Assembly (NCBI GenBank): GCA_028724265.1
Contig: JAQYDG010000004.1
Coordinates: 62,001 to 126,000, forward strand
DNA from: Actinomycetaceae bacterium
GTDB lineage: Bacteria; Actinomycetota; Actinomycetes; Actinomycetales; Actinomycetaceae
DNA: 64,000 nt
Direction: 5' to 3'
Shown: positions 53,906 through 63,150 of the stretch, piece after piece
Position numbering within the stretch: the stretch's first letter is position 1
Layout of the letters: every line of letters starts with the position of its first letter
Notes under the pieces: generated by a model
What the model saw: only the letters and a program-made list of their open reading frames with translations
The model's database searches: none
What the model was told of the DNA's origin: nothing
Translations under genes and position numbers: made by a program

Positions 53906-55282
53906 CTAGTGGTGCAGCATTCCAACAAATCGGGAATGCCACGCACGCGCCGATTGATCCGTCAGGCTCGCCACTTGATCAATAACTACACGCAGACGAG
54001 CCGCATCATCGGTTGCTTCATGATACATGTCGATAAACATGCGCTCCATGTGTTCTGGGTGTGAGCTGAGTACATCCACGAGGTCGAACAACATCGCCCG
54101 CTGAGCTGCTGATAGCGGCTGATGTTCCCGAGGCTCCATCACGTATTCAACAGCGATGCCCTTCATCACCAGGATCTCCTCCTGCGTCTGCGGCGGAATG
54201 ACGAGATCCGCCTGATACCGTGCCACCGGGATATCCCCCACAGTGTCGCGGGTCGCATCAACAACAGAGTCGATAAACCGACCGATAATCCGGCTCGTCA
54301 AATTTTTCATTGCAGCAAGATCCGCATAGCTCCCACAAAAATGATCTGGCCATCCGTCCAATCTCAGCAGCCGATCGAAGGCGCCCTGAAGAGCATCCGC
54401 ATCCGGAACGCGATACCACTGAGCGGTAGCCTCAATAATGCGATCCTGCTCCTCTGCTCGGCACAACTGCGCTGGATCGACGAAGCCCCGCACCACCGCG
54501 TCTTCCACATCATTGACCGAATATGCGATATCGTCAGCCAAATCCATCATCTGCGCTTCTGCACATCTGCGCGAACCGTGAGAACCATGTGCAAAACGAA
54601 ATATCGGTTCATCGTCTTCGTAGACGTTGAATTTTTTGGGGTTCGTACCCGCCGGGTTCTCCCCATACTTCCACGGATATTTGATCATCGCGTCAATGAC
54701 TGCCCTCGTGAGGTTCATTCCCACTTGCCTCATGCCTGCTGCGGGAGCATCACCACGATACGACGAGTGGAGTGGGAACAACGACGGTGCATCGTCAGCC
54801 GCTGGGTCTGTGGCAGCAGAAGAACCTCGCAGCTTACCCTCTTCAGAACGATCAGCGGAAAGCATGCGCTTGGCCTCGAGCCGCGTCACAAGGCGCAGCG
54901 TCTGCGCATTACCTTCAAAAGAGCCAATCTGTGCTGCAGCCTGAGCCAGGGCGCGCTCACCATTGTGACCGAAGGGCGGATGCCCCATATCGTGGGCAAG
55001 GCACGCAGCCTGAACAACGTCCTGGTTCGCACCGAGCACCTTCGCCAAATACCTCCCAATTTGAGCGACTTCCAGCGAATGCGTCAGGCGTGTGCGCACA
55101 AAATCGTCGGATTCTGGACCCATCACCTGCGTCTTGGCGCCCAACCTTCGCAGCGCAGCAGAATGCCACATCCTGCCAAGATCCCGCTCAAACTCCGAGC
55201 GGGATGACGTTTTGCCGGACTCCGGCGCGTACCGCTCGTAGTCTGACACCTCATACCCTGGATCAACATCGAGTGCGGCCAT
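53906..55282 (-). CDS. dgt: dGTP triphosphohydrolase-family HD phosphohydrolase
   Basis: About 458 residues. The HD-domain ligands are in RTRLTHSLEVAQIGR (His68) and CLAHDMGHPPFGHNGE (His97, Asp98); the later Asp is in DLADDIAYSVNDVEDA. This is the dGTPase family that hydrolyses dNTPs to nucleoside and triphosphate. The ATG at 55282 shares one base with the dusB stop (TGATG), so it is translationally coupled in an operon glyS-dusB-dgt. Conserved order dgt-dnaG supports the call. The true preferred dNTP cannot be read from sequence. Confidence 0.92.
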   Translation of the reverse strand: MAALDVDPGYEVSDYERYAPESGKTSSRSEFERDLGRMWHSAALRRLGAKTQVMGPESDDFVRTRLTHSLEVAQIGRYLAKVLGANQDVVQAACLAHDMGHPPFGHNGERALAQAAAQIGSFEGNAQTLRLVTRLEAKRMLSADRSEEGKLRGSSAATDPAADDAPSLFPLHSSYRGDAPAAGMRQVGMNLTRAVIDAMIKYPWKYGENPAGTNPKKFNVYEDDEPIFRFAHGSHGSRRCAEAQMMDLADDIAYSVNDVEDAVVRGFVDPAQLCRAEEQDRIIEATAQWYRVPDADALQGAFDRLLRLDGWPDHFCGSYADLAAMKNLTSRIIGRFIDSVVDATRDTVGDIPVARYQADLVIPPQTQEEILVMKGIAVEYVMEPREHQPLSAAQRAMLFDLVDVLSSHPEHMERMFIDMYHEATDDAARLRVVIDQVASLTDQSARAWHSRFVGMLHH

Positions 55283-56613
55283 CACCCAATCATCTCGTCT
55301 TCCGTCTCGTAGAGGTGATCATGTGCCTGCGGGCTCAGCGTGCGCGACTCATACCAGTGCTCCGGCACTTTGACGTGCTTGAGCACACCAGAGCGTCCGC
55401 GCTTTCCGTGCGCCGCCGGCGGGAATGGCTCATCAAGCGGCAACGATGCCAAAAGCCTGCGGAGGTTCTCCATCGAATCAATCACAGCAAGGTGCTGACG
55501 GATCTGGCCACCCAATCCCCATCCACGCAAGTACCATGAAATATGCTTGCGCAGCTGACGCATTGCGCGCGCCTCGTCACCTCCGTAATGCTGAATAGAG
55601 AGCTCGCCATGCCGTTCAATCGTCTCGGCCACACGCCGCAGACTCGGCTCACGCCCTATCGCTACCCCATGCAGCGCAGCAGCGATATCGTAGAACACCC
55701 ATGGACGACCTTGCGCCCCGCGCCCAACAGCTACACCAGCGCAGCCCGTCTGATCCATCATGTCTAAGGCATCCTGCGCCTCGAAGACGTCCCCGTTACC
55801 GAAGACGGGAAGCGTCGTTTCATCCACAACCGCTGCGATCGCATCCCAGTGGGAGTGACCGCCATAATATTCAGCTGTCGTTCGCCCATGCACTGTCAGT
55901 GCACTGATACCCGCATCCTCGCATGCGCGCACAGCATCATGAATGGTGGTATGCGCGTCGTCGATCCCTATCCGGAACTTCGCCGTCACAGGTACGGGCG
56001 CGGATTTGCCGGCTTCTTCAGATCCCTCACGAGTACCACGGACAACAGCTGTGAGCACTGCAGAGAGGAGGTCTACTTTCCACGGAAGCGCAGACCCCCC
56101 ACCTTTGCGCGTGACCTTCGGAACGGGGCAGCCAAAGTTGAGATCGATATGATCCGCGTAGCCCTCTGCGACCAGGCGCCGAGCGGAGAGCTCAAGTGAA
56201 TGCGGGTCTGTTCCGTAGATTTGAATCGAACGCACGGGGTCGCCCGGATCCGGCTGAACCATCAACCATGCAGCAGGACGATCCTCCACCAGAGCGCGCC
56301 CGGTCACCATCTCACACACCCACAGTCCAGCCGGGGCATAGCGCCCATCCGTATGTGCTTCGCTGGCCTTGACAGTGTGCGTCAGGTCGCCCATCTCCCC
56401 GCGCATCTGACGCGCATCGCGCACACCGGCTTCTGCTTGTTCTCGACACAACTGCCGAAAAGGAGGATCCGTGACGCCAGCCATCGGCGCCAAAATGAGC
56501 GGGGTTTCCAGCTTCACCGAGCCAATCTTCACTGGGCTACACACTCGATGTATCTCAGGCTGGGCAGATGGCGCCGTTGATTCGGCTGCGCCAGAGACCT
56601 CACGCACCAGCAA
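55282..56613 (-). CDS. dus: tRNA-dihydrouridine synthase (DusB-like)
   Basis: A 443-residue FMN-dependent TIM-barrel enzyme reducing uridines in tRNA. Motifs: [18 protein letters not shown] near the N-terminus, the catalytic Cys in [20 protein letters not shown] (about 160), the flavin-binding Lys/Arg in [10 protein letters not shown] (about 212), [11 protein letters not shown] and [11 protein letters not shown] winged-helix-like C-terminal domain ends the protein. The 5' end overlaps the glyS stop by 14 bp; the exact start (TTG 56613 or GTG 56607) is uncertain. An insert (about 62-95) relative to shorter homologues holds acidic and charged residues. Confidence 0.9.
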   Translation of the reverse strand: MLVREVSGAAESTAPSAQPEIHRVCSPVKIGSVKLETPLILAPMAGVTDPPFRQLCREQAEAGVRDARQMRGEMGDLTHTVKASEAHTDGRYAPAGLWVCEMVTGRALVEDRPAAWLMVQPDPGDPVRSIQIYGTDPHSLELSARRLVAEGYADHIDLNFGCPVPKVTRKGGGSALPWKVDLLSAVLTAVVRGTREGSEEAGKSAPVPVTAKFRIGIDDAHTTIHDAVRACEDAGISALTVHGRTTAEYYGGHSHWDAIAAVVDETTLPVFGNGDVFEAQDALDMMDQTGCAGVAVGRGAQGRPWVFYDIAAALHGVAIGREPSLRRVAETIERHGELSIQHYGGDEARAMRQLRKHISWYLRGWGLGGQIRQHLAVIDSMENLRRLLASLPLDEPFPPAAHGKRGRSGVLKHVKVPEHWYESRTLSPQAHDHLYETEDEMIG

Positions 56614-57997
56614 ACCTCTGCACCATCAGGGCAGGAACATCGTCAATCGCCACTCGCTGCTGTTCCATCGTATCCCGATCGCGTATCGTCACAGCTTGAT
56701 CCTCCAAGGAGTCAAAATCGACTGTCACGCAATACGGTGTCCCCACTTCGTCTTGGCGGCGATACCGCTTGCCAATCCCCTGCGCGTCATCAAATTGGAT
56801 CAAGCCCAAATTCAAGCTGCGCAGCTTCTGAGCAAGCTGGTGAGCCACAGGTGTGAGCTTGTCGTTGCGCGACAGAGGCAGCACCGCAACCTTGACCGGT
56901 GCCAAGCGCGGATCCAGATGCAGCACAGTGCGCAGATCCGTACCCCCCTTCGAGTTAGGAACCTGCTCCTCCTCGTACGCATCAACCAAGAACGCCATCA
57001 AAGACCGTGTGAGCCCAAACGATGGCTCAATGACGTAGGGAACGAAGTGCTCGCCAGCGGCCTGGTCGAAGTACCGGAGATCCTGACCAGAAGCCTTGAT
57101 GTGGTTGGACAGATCGAAATCTGTGCGGTTGGCGATTCCCATCAGTTCACCCCAGGGATTCCCCGCAAAACCAAAATCATATTCCACGTCGATAGTCCCT
57201 GCGGAGTAGTGAGCGCGATCTCCTTCAGGCACGTCGTACTGGCGCAAATGCTCCGGATTGATGCCTAAATCAATAAACCATGCCCAGGCTGCGTCAACCC
57301 ATTCCTTAAACGCCTGGTCGGCCTCATCCGGACGGACGAAGTACTCAATTTCCATCTGCTCGAACTCGCGGGTACGGAAAATAAAGTTTCCAGGAGTGAT
57401 CTCGTTGCGGAAAGCTTTACCCACCTGGCCCACGCCGAAGGGAATCTTTTTACGCGAGGCCTGCACAACATGCGCGAAATCAACAAAAATCCCTTGGGCA
57501 GTTTCAGGACGGAGGAAGTGAAGGCCTTCCTCGTTGTCCACCGGACCGAGATAGGTTTTCATCAAACCTGAAAACTGCTGGGGCTCAGTCCACGCACCTG
57601 GTTGGCCGGTCTCAGGATCCGGCACACCCGCGAGACCTCCCTCAGGCTCATGCCCGTGGCGCGCAACATAGTCCTCAATTAAGTGGTCTGCCCGATATCG
57701 CTTGTGGGTATGCAGGCTTTCCACCAATGGATCGGTGAACGTTGCAACATGCCCGGAGGCTTCCCACACTGCGCGCGGCAGAATAACAGAGGAATCAAGG
57801 CCTACCATATCGTCACGTCCACGCACGAAATGATCCCACCAGTTCCGCTTGATGTTCTCCTTCAGCTCCACGCCCAGTGGGCCATAATCCCACGCCGACC
57901 GAGTGCCGCCGTAAATCTCTCCTGCTGGAAACACGAATCCACGGCGTTTAGCCAGATTGATCACAGCATCCAAGCGTGAGGGTTCTTCCTTGCCCAT
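56600..57997 (-). CDS. glyS: Glycyl-tRNA synthetase (single-chain, class II)
   Basis: A 465-residue homodimeric GlyRS of the Gram-positive/archaeal type. Class II motifs: [22 protein letters not shown] (about 15-36), motif 2 region [26 protein letters not shown] (about 195-220) and motif 3 in [22 protein letters not shown] (about 318-338). The C-terminal anticodon-binding domain (about 360-465) has [23 protein letters not shown] lies before the ATG. First gene of the leftward glyS-dusB-dgt unit. Divergent from the zinc operon. Confidence 0.96.
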   Translation of the reverse strand: MGKEEPSRLDAVINLAKRRGFVFPAGEIYGGTRSAWDYGPLGVELKENIKRNWWDHFVRGRDDMVGLDSSVILPRAVWEASGHVATFTDPLVESLHTHKRYRADHLIEDYVARHGHEPEGGLAGVPDPETGQPGAWTEPQQFSGLMKTYLGPVDNEEGLHFLRPETAQGIFVDFAHVVQASRKKIPFGVGQVGKAFRNEITPGNFIFRTREFEQMEIEYFVRPDEADQAFKEWVDAAWAWFIDLGINPEHLRQYDVPEGDRAHYSAGTIDVEYDFGFAGNPWGELMGIANRTDFDLSNHIKASGQDLRYFDQAAGEHFVPYVIEPSFGLTRSLMAFLVDAYEEEQVPNSKGGTDLRTVLHLDPRLAPVKVAVLPLSRNDKLTPVAHQLAQKLRSLNLGLIQFDDAQGIGKRYRRQDEVGTPYCVTVDFDSLEDQAVTIRDRDTMEQQRVAIDDVPALMVQRFAGA

Positions 57998-58121
57998 CGG
58001 TATCCTTTCCGCACCAGTGACATGTCTATGGTTATTTTACGCGGCATGGACGCATCAGTGAGTGCATCCCATTACCCCGTCCCGTTACCGCTGTGCACCC
58101 AGTTTCCCATACCATCACTAC

Positions 58122-58165
58122 TTGACAATGATTCTCGATTACTGTGATAATCATTCTCATGAAGA
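58122..58165 (+). promoter_or_regulatory. Promoter and two tandem Zur-like boxes of the zinc operon
   Basis: TTGACA (58122-58127) and GATAAT (58146-58151) are separated by 18 bp, with an extended-10 TG. Two Zur/Fur-like sites start at TGACAATGATTCTC (58123) and TGATAATCATTCTC (58145), 22 bp apart. They cover the -35 and -10. The -10 ends 7 nt before the znuA ATG and there is no ribosome binding site, so the message is probably leaderless and repressor would block both RNA polymerase and the start site. Confidence 0.75.
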
Positions 58166-59100
58166 TGACACTGAAGATCCTTACCGCCTCTCTGGGCGTA
58201 CTCGCACTAGCCGCCGGATGTTCCTCTCAGGGCTCGGCTGGAGCGTCGTCGAGTTCAGCATCCACTGAGAGTAGCCAGGAGGCAGCACGCACTGTATCTG
58301 TGTCTGCGTCCTTCTATCCGGTTGCATGGCTCACCGAACAGATTGGCGGATCGCACGTTCAGGTCACATCCGTCACACCGGGAAACGTTGAGCCGCACGA
58401 CTTCGAACTTGCCCCTAAAGATGTCAGTGCACTTTCAAGCGCGAATCTTCTGGTGTACGTCAAAGGGTTCCAGCCCTCGATGGACGATGCTGCAGCAACG
58501 GTTTCTGGCCCCGATATCCTCGATTTATCCTCAGCCGTCGATTTGAAGCCTGCTGATCCGGCCACAGTTGAAGAGGGTGAGAAGATGGGTTCAGATCCCC
58601 ACTTTTGGCTCGATCCTGTTCGAATGCAAGCGGCAGCACAGGCTATTACTACCCAGCTGGCGAAACAAGACTCTGCTCATCAAGCCGATTACGATGCCAA
58701 TATGAAGGCTCTGAACGAGAAGCTGACCGATCTGGATTCTCAGTTTAAGAACGGGACTCAGAAGTGTGCACTCACAACCGTCGTCACCTCCCACGCTGCC
58801 TTCGGCTATTTGACAAACCGTTATGGACTGACGCAGACCCCTATTTCCGGTATTGATCCAGAATCTGAGCCGTCGCCAGCCGAACTTGCGGCCGTCAAGA
58901 AGGTTGTTGAGTCAACCAAGACGACGACGATCTTTACCGAGGAACTCGTCTCTCCGAAGACTGCTGAAGCTGTGGCAAGCGAAACCGGTGCACATACAGC
59001 AGTGCTTTCTCCGATAGAATCTCAACCGGAGAAAGGCGACTACATCTCCGCAATGGAAAACAACTTGAAAGAAATTCGCTCTGCACTTTCATGCAAGTAA
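58159..59100 (+). CDS. znuA: Zinc ABC transporter substrate-binding lipoprotein
   Basis: A 313-residue cluster-9 binding protein. The lipobox LAAGC ends at Cys21. Candidate metal ligands are His80 (NVEPHDFELAP), His148 (DPHFWLDP) and His212 (TSHAAFGYL). Three histidines indicate zinc, whereas manganese-type homologues have Glu at the third site. The His-rich loop seen in many ZnuA proteins after the first ligand is absent; only EEGEKMGSDP lies there. Two cysteines (about 203 and the penultimate residue) could form a disulfide. Start ATG 58159 fits a leaderless promoter. znuC starts inside its 3' end. Confidence 0.9.
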   Translation: MKMTLKILTASLGVLALAAGCSSQGSAGASSSSASTESSQEAARTVSVSASFYPVAWLTEQIGGSHVQVTSVTPGNVEPHDFELAPKDVSALSSANLLVYVKGFQPSMDDAAATVSGPDILDLSSAVDLKPADPATVEEGEKMGSDPHFWLDPVRMQAAAQAITTQLAKQDSAHQADYDANMKALNEKLTDLDSQFKNGTQKCALTTVVTSHAAFGYLTNRYGLTQTPISGIDPESEPSPAELAAVKKVVESTKTTTIFTEELVSPKTAEAVASETGAHTAVLSPIESQPEKGDYISAMENNLKEIRSALSCK

Positions 59101-59903
59101 AGACCATATCCGAACAGAATAAACCGCTTGTTGAAGCCCAGGATGTCTCCCTTGTCCTGGGCTCAACGGCGGTTTTAGCCGATATTAACCTCAGTATTCA
59201 CACTGGCGAGGTCGTCTCGCTGATGGGCGCAAACGGTTCTGGAAAATCGACGCTTGTACGCACGTTGTTAGGCATCTACAAGCCGACCTCTGGCACCGTC
59301 AGACTATTTGGGCACAGCCAGGCCGGTTCGCATGTTCCGTATACCCGCATTGGGTATGTGCCACAGCGTGTCAGTGCCGCCTCTGGCGTTCCAGCAACGG
59401 CACTCGAAGTGGTGCGATCCGGGTTGCTCTCTCGCGGCCACTTGCTCGCCGACCGAGGTCCAGCCGCAAAACGTGCAGCTCTGGATGCCTTAGACGCCGT
59501 CGGACTCAAAGACCGCGCGCACGATCATGTTCAGGTGTTTTCCGGCGGACAGTCCCAACGAGTGCTGATCGCCCGGGCACTTGTGCGTCAACCTGATTTG
59601 TTGTTCTTAGACGAACCCCTGGCTGGTATCGACGCAGAGAGTCGGCAAAAACTGACCGATATTCTTGCCGACTTGCACAGGCGCGGAGTAACACTCGTGA
59701 TCGTCCTACACGAGATGGGAGAACTCGAAAACCTCGTCACGCGTACCCTGTACGTGGACTCCGGACGTATCACCTATGACGGCAGTCCCGATGAAGGCCC
59801 ACAGACCACGTGGTTCCTGCACCGGGATGTCCATGCTCGGCAACGCCGGGCAGGGCATCATTCGCCTGGTTTGACGGGAGCGTGGCCTCATGTGGATCAC
59901 TGA
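59091..59903 (+). CDS. znuC: Zinc ABC transporter ATP-binding protein
   Basis: A 270-residue ATPase of the metal importer. Walker A GANGSGKST (about 42-50), signature FSGGQSQRVLIARAL (about 150-164) and Walker B LLFLDEPLAGID (about 171-182) are intact, and the H-loop is VLHEMG. It overlaps znuA by 10 bp and znuB by 14 bp, so the three are translationally coupled. The C-terminal 30 residues (about 240-270) are His/Arg-rich (FLHRDVHARQRRAGHH), which could bind metal. Confidence 0.94.
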   Translation: MQVKTISEQNKPLVEAQDVSLVLGSTAVLADINLSIHTGEVVSLMGANGSGKSTLVRTLLGIYKPTSGTVRLFGHSQAGSHVPYTRIGYVPQRVSAASGVPATALEVVRSGLLSRGHLLADRGPAAKRAALDALDAVGLKDRAHDHVQVFSGGQSQRVLIARALVRQPDLLFLDEPLAGIDAESRQKLTDILADLHRRGVTLVIVLHEMGELENLVTRTLYVDSGRITYDGSPDEGPQTTWFLHRDVHARQRRAGHHSPGLTGAWPHVDH

Positions 59904-60759
59904 TATGCTCGCCTCTCCGCTGATGCAGCGGGCTCTGATCGTTGCTGTGCTCGTCGGGTTTTCTGCTCCGATTGTCGGCACATACTTAGTTCAACGTTCA
60001 ATGGCGTTGATGGGCGATGGCATCGGCCATATTTCGCTGACCGGTGTCGCGCTCGGGTGGATCGTCGGCGCCGCTATCGGCATTGAGCCGGTAGATGCTC
60101 TTGCTATTCCTGGGGCTGTTGTGGCATCTATTGCAGGTGCCACGCTGATCGAGCTGCTTCGGCTGCGCGGCCACACAGGTTCAGATGTCGCACTCGCTAT
60201 GCTTTTTTATGGCGGCATCGCCGGCGGCGTCATTCTGATTCGTATTGCGGGCGGCACCACAACCAACCTCACCAGTTATTTATTCGGCTCTATTGCAACC
60301 GTCTCTACCTCCGACGTGTATTACACGATCGGACTCGCCGTGGTGATCGTGGCTATTGGGCTTGGCCTACGCGGACCACTGTTTGCGCTCTCGCATGACG
60401 AGGAATTTGCACGAGCCTCTGGCCTACGGGTGGCAGCACTCAATATCGTGGTGGCGGTTCTCGCAGCGCTGACGGTCAGCGTATCAATGCGAGTTGTCGG
60501 TGTGCTCCTGGTGTCTGCCATCATGATCGTTCCCGTCGCCATTGCGCAGCTTGTGAGCCACTCTTTTGTCAATACCATGCGAATCGCAACAGTGATCGGC
60601 ATAATTGCAACCATCGCCGGACTTGTGATCACGTATCGTGTGGCAGCAAGCCCGGGCGCTATGATTGTTGTCCTCTTAATCGGCCTGTATATCGTTGTGG
60701 CACTTATCAAAGCAGGAACTGGATTCCTTGTGCGAAAGGTGACGGTGAAAAAACTATGA
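59890..60759 (+). CDS. znuB: Zinc ABC transporter permease
   Basis: A 289-residue ABC-3 family permease with about eight transmembrane helices. SAPIVGTYLVQRSMALMGDGIGHISLTGVALG at the N-terminus and FALSHDEEFARASGLRVAALNIV (cytoplasmic coupling loop, about 168-190) are family hallmarks. Starts within znuC and overlaps the repressor gene by 4 bp (ATGA). It forms the channel through which ZnuA delivers zinc. Confidence 0.93.
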   Translation: MWITDMLASPLMQRALIVAVLVGFSAPIVGTYLVQRSMALMGDGIGHISLTGVALGWIVGAAIGIEPVDALAIPGAVVASIAGATLIELLRLRGHTGSDVALAMLFYGGIAGGVILIRIAGGTTTNLTSYLFGSIATVSTSDVYYTIGLAVVIVAIGLGLRGPLFALSHDEEFARASGLRVAALNIVVAVLAALTVSVSMRVVGVLLVSAIMIVPVAIAQLVSHSFVNTMRIATVIGIIATIAGLVITYRVAASPGAMIVVLLIGLYIVVALIKAGTGFLVRKVTVKKL

Positions 60760-61244
60760 CACATACAGCACAACAACATCGCGCGTCTGAACGGTCTGCC
60801 AGCACAGGCAGAAAAACCCACCAACGCGCAGTCATTCTGGCGTGGATGGAAAAGAACCGCGATTTCCTCTCGGCACAAGATATTCATACACGCATCAACG
60901 AGCAGGGCGAACACATCGGCCTTGCTACGGTCTATCGCACGCTTGCTGCTCTGGCGGAAGATGGGCATGTTGACGTCCTACGTACACAGACGCAGACGCT
61001 CTACCGCGCCTGCGAGACGTCGGCACACCATCATCACGTGGTGTGCCGACGTTGTGGGATGACGCTCGAAATCGAGATGCCTGAACTAGAAACTCTGGCA
61101 CGCGCCTCAGCGCATTCGGCAGGATTTATCGAGATTGACCACGTTCTTGAAATCTCTGGCATATGTCCTTCGTGCCAACAGGAGCTCGCACAGCACGCCG
61201 ACAGTAGCGAATTGTTAGGCAGCCCCGAGCACGCACTCGCGTAG
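60756..61244 (+). CDS. zur: Fur-family zinc-responsive repressor
   Basis: 162 residues. Winged-helix DNA-binding domain (about 25-95, with IHTRINEQGEHIGLATVYRTLAALAEDGHV), then a dimerisation domain with HHHHVVCRRCGMTLEIE and ISGICPSCQQ, the two CxxC pairs of the structural zinc. As the last gene of znuACB and with Zur-like boxes at the operon promoter, zinc sensing and autoregulation are the obvious reading. It has N- and C-terminal extensions of 15-20 residues compared with short Fur proteins. Confidence 0.92.
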   Translation: MTHTAQQHRASERSASTGRKTHQRAVILAWMEKNRDFLSAQDIHTRINEQGEHIGLATVYRTLAALAEDGHVDVLRTQTQTLYRACETSAHHHHVVCRRCGMTLEIEMPELETLARASAHSAGFIEIDHVLEISGICPSCQQELAQHADSSELLGSPEHALA

Positions 61245-61401
61245 TGCTCGCTGCTGTTCTCTCCTCGCGGCTCATTCTCTTCTCACGGCGGCGAACCACT
61301 CCCCCAGGGACGCCTTCGCCGTCTTGCCACGAGGAGTGGACAACCACTATCCCGGATACTCACTCCAGACCCATCACCCCACACACTGCGGAGGTATATC
61401 T

Positions 61402-61650
61402 ATGACAACGCATGTTGCGCATGACCAATCTGTGACTATCGACGTCGATCTACCGATTCGACTCGGTCAATTCGTCAAGCTCGCATCCTTGGCACCCACA
61501 GGCGGCGAAGCGCGGGCAATGATTGAAGACGGCATGATACGCGTCAACGGCAAGATCGTTGAACATCGCAGCCACCAGCTGGCTGACGGCGACGTCGTCA
61601 CGGCCGCAGGTGTCCCCATGCGTGCGATCGTCCACGGCAAGTCGAGCTAA
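61402..61650 (+). CDS. S4-domain RNA-binding protein
   Basis: An 82-residue protein that is almost only an S4 RNA-binding domain: IRLGQFVKLASLAPTGGEARAMIEDGMIRVNGKIVEHRSHQLADGDVV. This resembles the YaaA/YbcJ type S4 protein associated with ribosomes or rRNA. GGAGG sits 8 nt before ATG 61402, which fixes the start; the open frame upstream is not coding. Single gene between zur and the convergent malic enzyme. Confidence 0.88.
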   Translation: MTTHVAHDQSVTIDVDLPIRLGQFVKLASLAPTGGEARAMIEDGMIRVNGKIVEHRSHQLADGDVVTAAGVPMRAIVHGKSS

Positions 61651-61720
61651 GCGGAGGTATGCACGAGCTGAACGCGAGGCCATACATCCTGACCGTGCCC
61701 CCAAGTCCACACCCAAGAAC

Positions 61721-61763
61721 GAGCCAGCTACCTAGCCCGCCTGAAGGTCAAGCCAGCTGGCTC
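61721..61763. terminator. Inverted repeat between S4 gene and malic enzyme gene
   Basis: GAGCCAGCT (61721-61729) and AGCTGGCTC (61755-61763) are perfect 9-bp arms around 25 nt. A second GAGCCA at 61767-61772 can pair instead with TGGCTC (6 bp, 3-nt loop). Probably terminates both convergent transcripts. Confidence 0.55.
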
Positions 61764-61773
61764 AACGAGCCAG

Positions 61774-62958
61774 TCACTCAGAACGCGTGAGACCGAGCTC
61801 GACGGCTGTACGGGCAACCTCGCGCGCAACCGCATCAGGCACGCGAGGGTCGAAAGGCGACGGAATCACATACTCGTCACGCAGCTCATCCTCGGCAACC
61901 AGATTGGCTAAGCTCACCGCCGCCGCCATCTTCATCTCCTCCGTGATGTGAATAGCGTGAACACTCAGCGCACCCTTGAACAGACCAGGAAATGCCAACA
62001 CGTTATTCACCTGATTGGGATAGTCACTCCGGCCAGTACCAACCACACGGGCACCCGCCGCTTTGGCGAGGTCATAATCAATTTCAGGGTCAGGGTTCGC
62101 CATAGCAAAAACGATCGGATCACTGCGCATTGACGCCACCATATCCGGTGTCACCTTATTGGGCACGCTGACTCCCACGAAGATGTCCGCACGCGCCATC
62201 GCTTCTTCGAAGGAGAGATCTTCCTGGCTCGTATTGGTGATCGCCGCAAGCTGGCGATACAGAGGGTGCGAATACGTCTGACAACGAGCGCGGTTGAGCA
62301 CACCCCACACATCAAAGCCATAGATTTCTGCGATCCCCAAGTCGTGGAGCATTCGAATAATAGATGACCCGGCAGCGCCCACGCCGGAGACCACAACGGT
62401 GCAGTCCTCCGCTTTTTTCCCGACGAGTTTCAACGAGTTGATGAGAGCTGCTGTGACGACGATCGCTGTCCCGTGTTGATCGTCGTGAAAAACCGGAATA
62501 TCGCATTCACGCTTCAGTGTCTGTTCAATGTCGAAACACTCAGGCGCTTTGATGTCCTCCAGGTTGATGCCGCCGAACGTAGGAGCAAGTGCTTTGACGA
62601 TCCGAATCACTTCCTGCGGTTCATGAGTATCGAGAACTATCGGTACAGCATTCACTGCGCCAAAACGCTTAAACAGTGCACATTTGCCCTCCATCACAGG
62701 CAGGGCTGCGCGCGCGCCGATATCGCCAAGGCCTAACACTGCAGTACCGTTGGACACAACAGCAACGGTATTGCCCTTCCACGTGTAGTCGTACACAGAG
62801 CTGGGATTCTCTGCAATTTCGCGGCACGGCTGGGCAACACCAGGAGAATACATCAACGCTAAATCATCTTGTGTGTCCAGCGCTGCTGTGAGTTCCGTTG
62901 AGATTTTTCCTTTCAGCTTTTTGTGCAGCTGAAGGGAACGCTCATACACGTCTGCCAT
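61774..62958 (-). CDS. mae: NAD(P)-dependent malic enzyme (short form)
   Basis: A 394-residue malic enzyme converting malate to pyruvate and CO2. N-terminal [37 protein letters not shown], metal/substrate motif [18 protein letters not shown], and [11 protein letters not shown] (about 160-170). NAD-binding loop [13 protein letters not shown] (about 193-205) and [14 protein letters not shown] near 318. AGGAGT precedes ATG 62958. Cofactor preference is not decided by the visible motif. It is followed 192 bp upstream by the dnaE end on the same strand. Confidence 0.93.
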   Translation of the reverse strand: MADVYERSLQLHKKLKGKISTELTAALDTQDDLALMYSPGVAQPCREIAENPSSVYDYTWKGNTVAVVSNGTAVLGLGDIGARAALPVMEGKCALFKRFGAVNAVPIVLDTHEPQEVIRIVKALAPTFGGINLEDIKAPECFDIEQTLKRECDIPVFHDDQHGTAIVVTAALINSLKLVGKKAEDCTVVVSGVGAAGSSIIRMLHDLGIAEIYGFDVWGVLNRARCQTYSHPLYRQLAAITNTSQEDLSFEEAMARADIFVGVSVPNKVTPDMVASMRSDPIVFAMANPDPEIDYDLAKAAGARVVGTGRSDYPNQVNNVLAFPGLFKGALSVHAIHITEEMKMAAAVSLANLVAEDELRDEYVIPSPFDPRVPDAVAREVARTAVELGLTRSE

Positions 62959-63150
62959 CTTCTACTCCTCTATGCAGCCTTGAGCCTTGATCACCATCAT
63001 AGCGGGGAGCGAGAACACCCCCTGACGCCCGTCCAGGCAGGAGGATGCTTTTCCTGGCCACAGTGAGTCTTGCGAAGATCGGCTTGCTCGTGCCACACAC
63101 GTCACGTACAGCGACCCATTCAGAAAGCAACTGGGTCAGAAGTGAGATGG

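Noticed and set aside
54122..55207. A 361-codon open frame on the plus strand opposite dgt
   Set aside because: The dgt frame on the minus strand has all HD-family motifs; the antisense product is Arg/His/Cys-rich and shows no domain.
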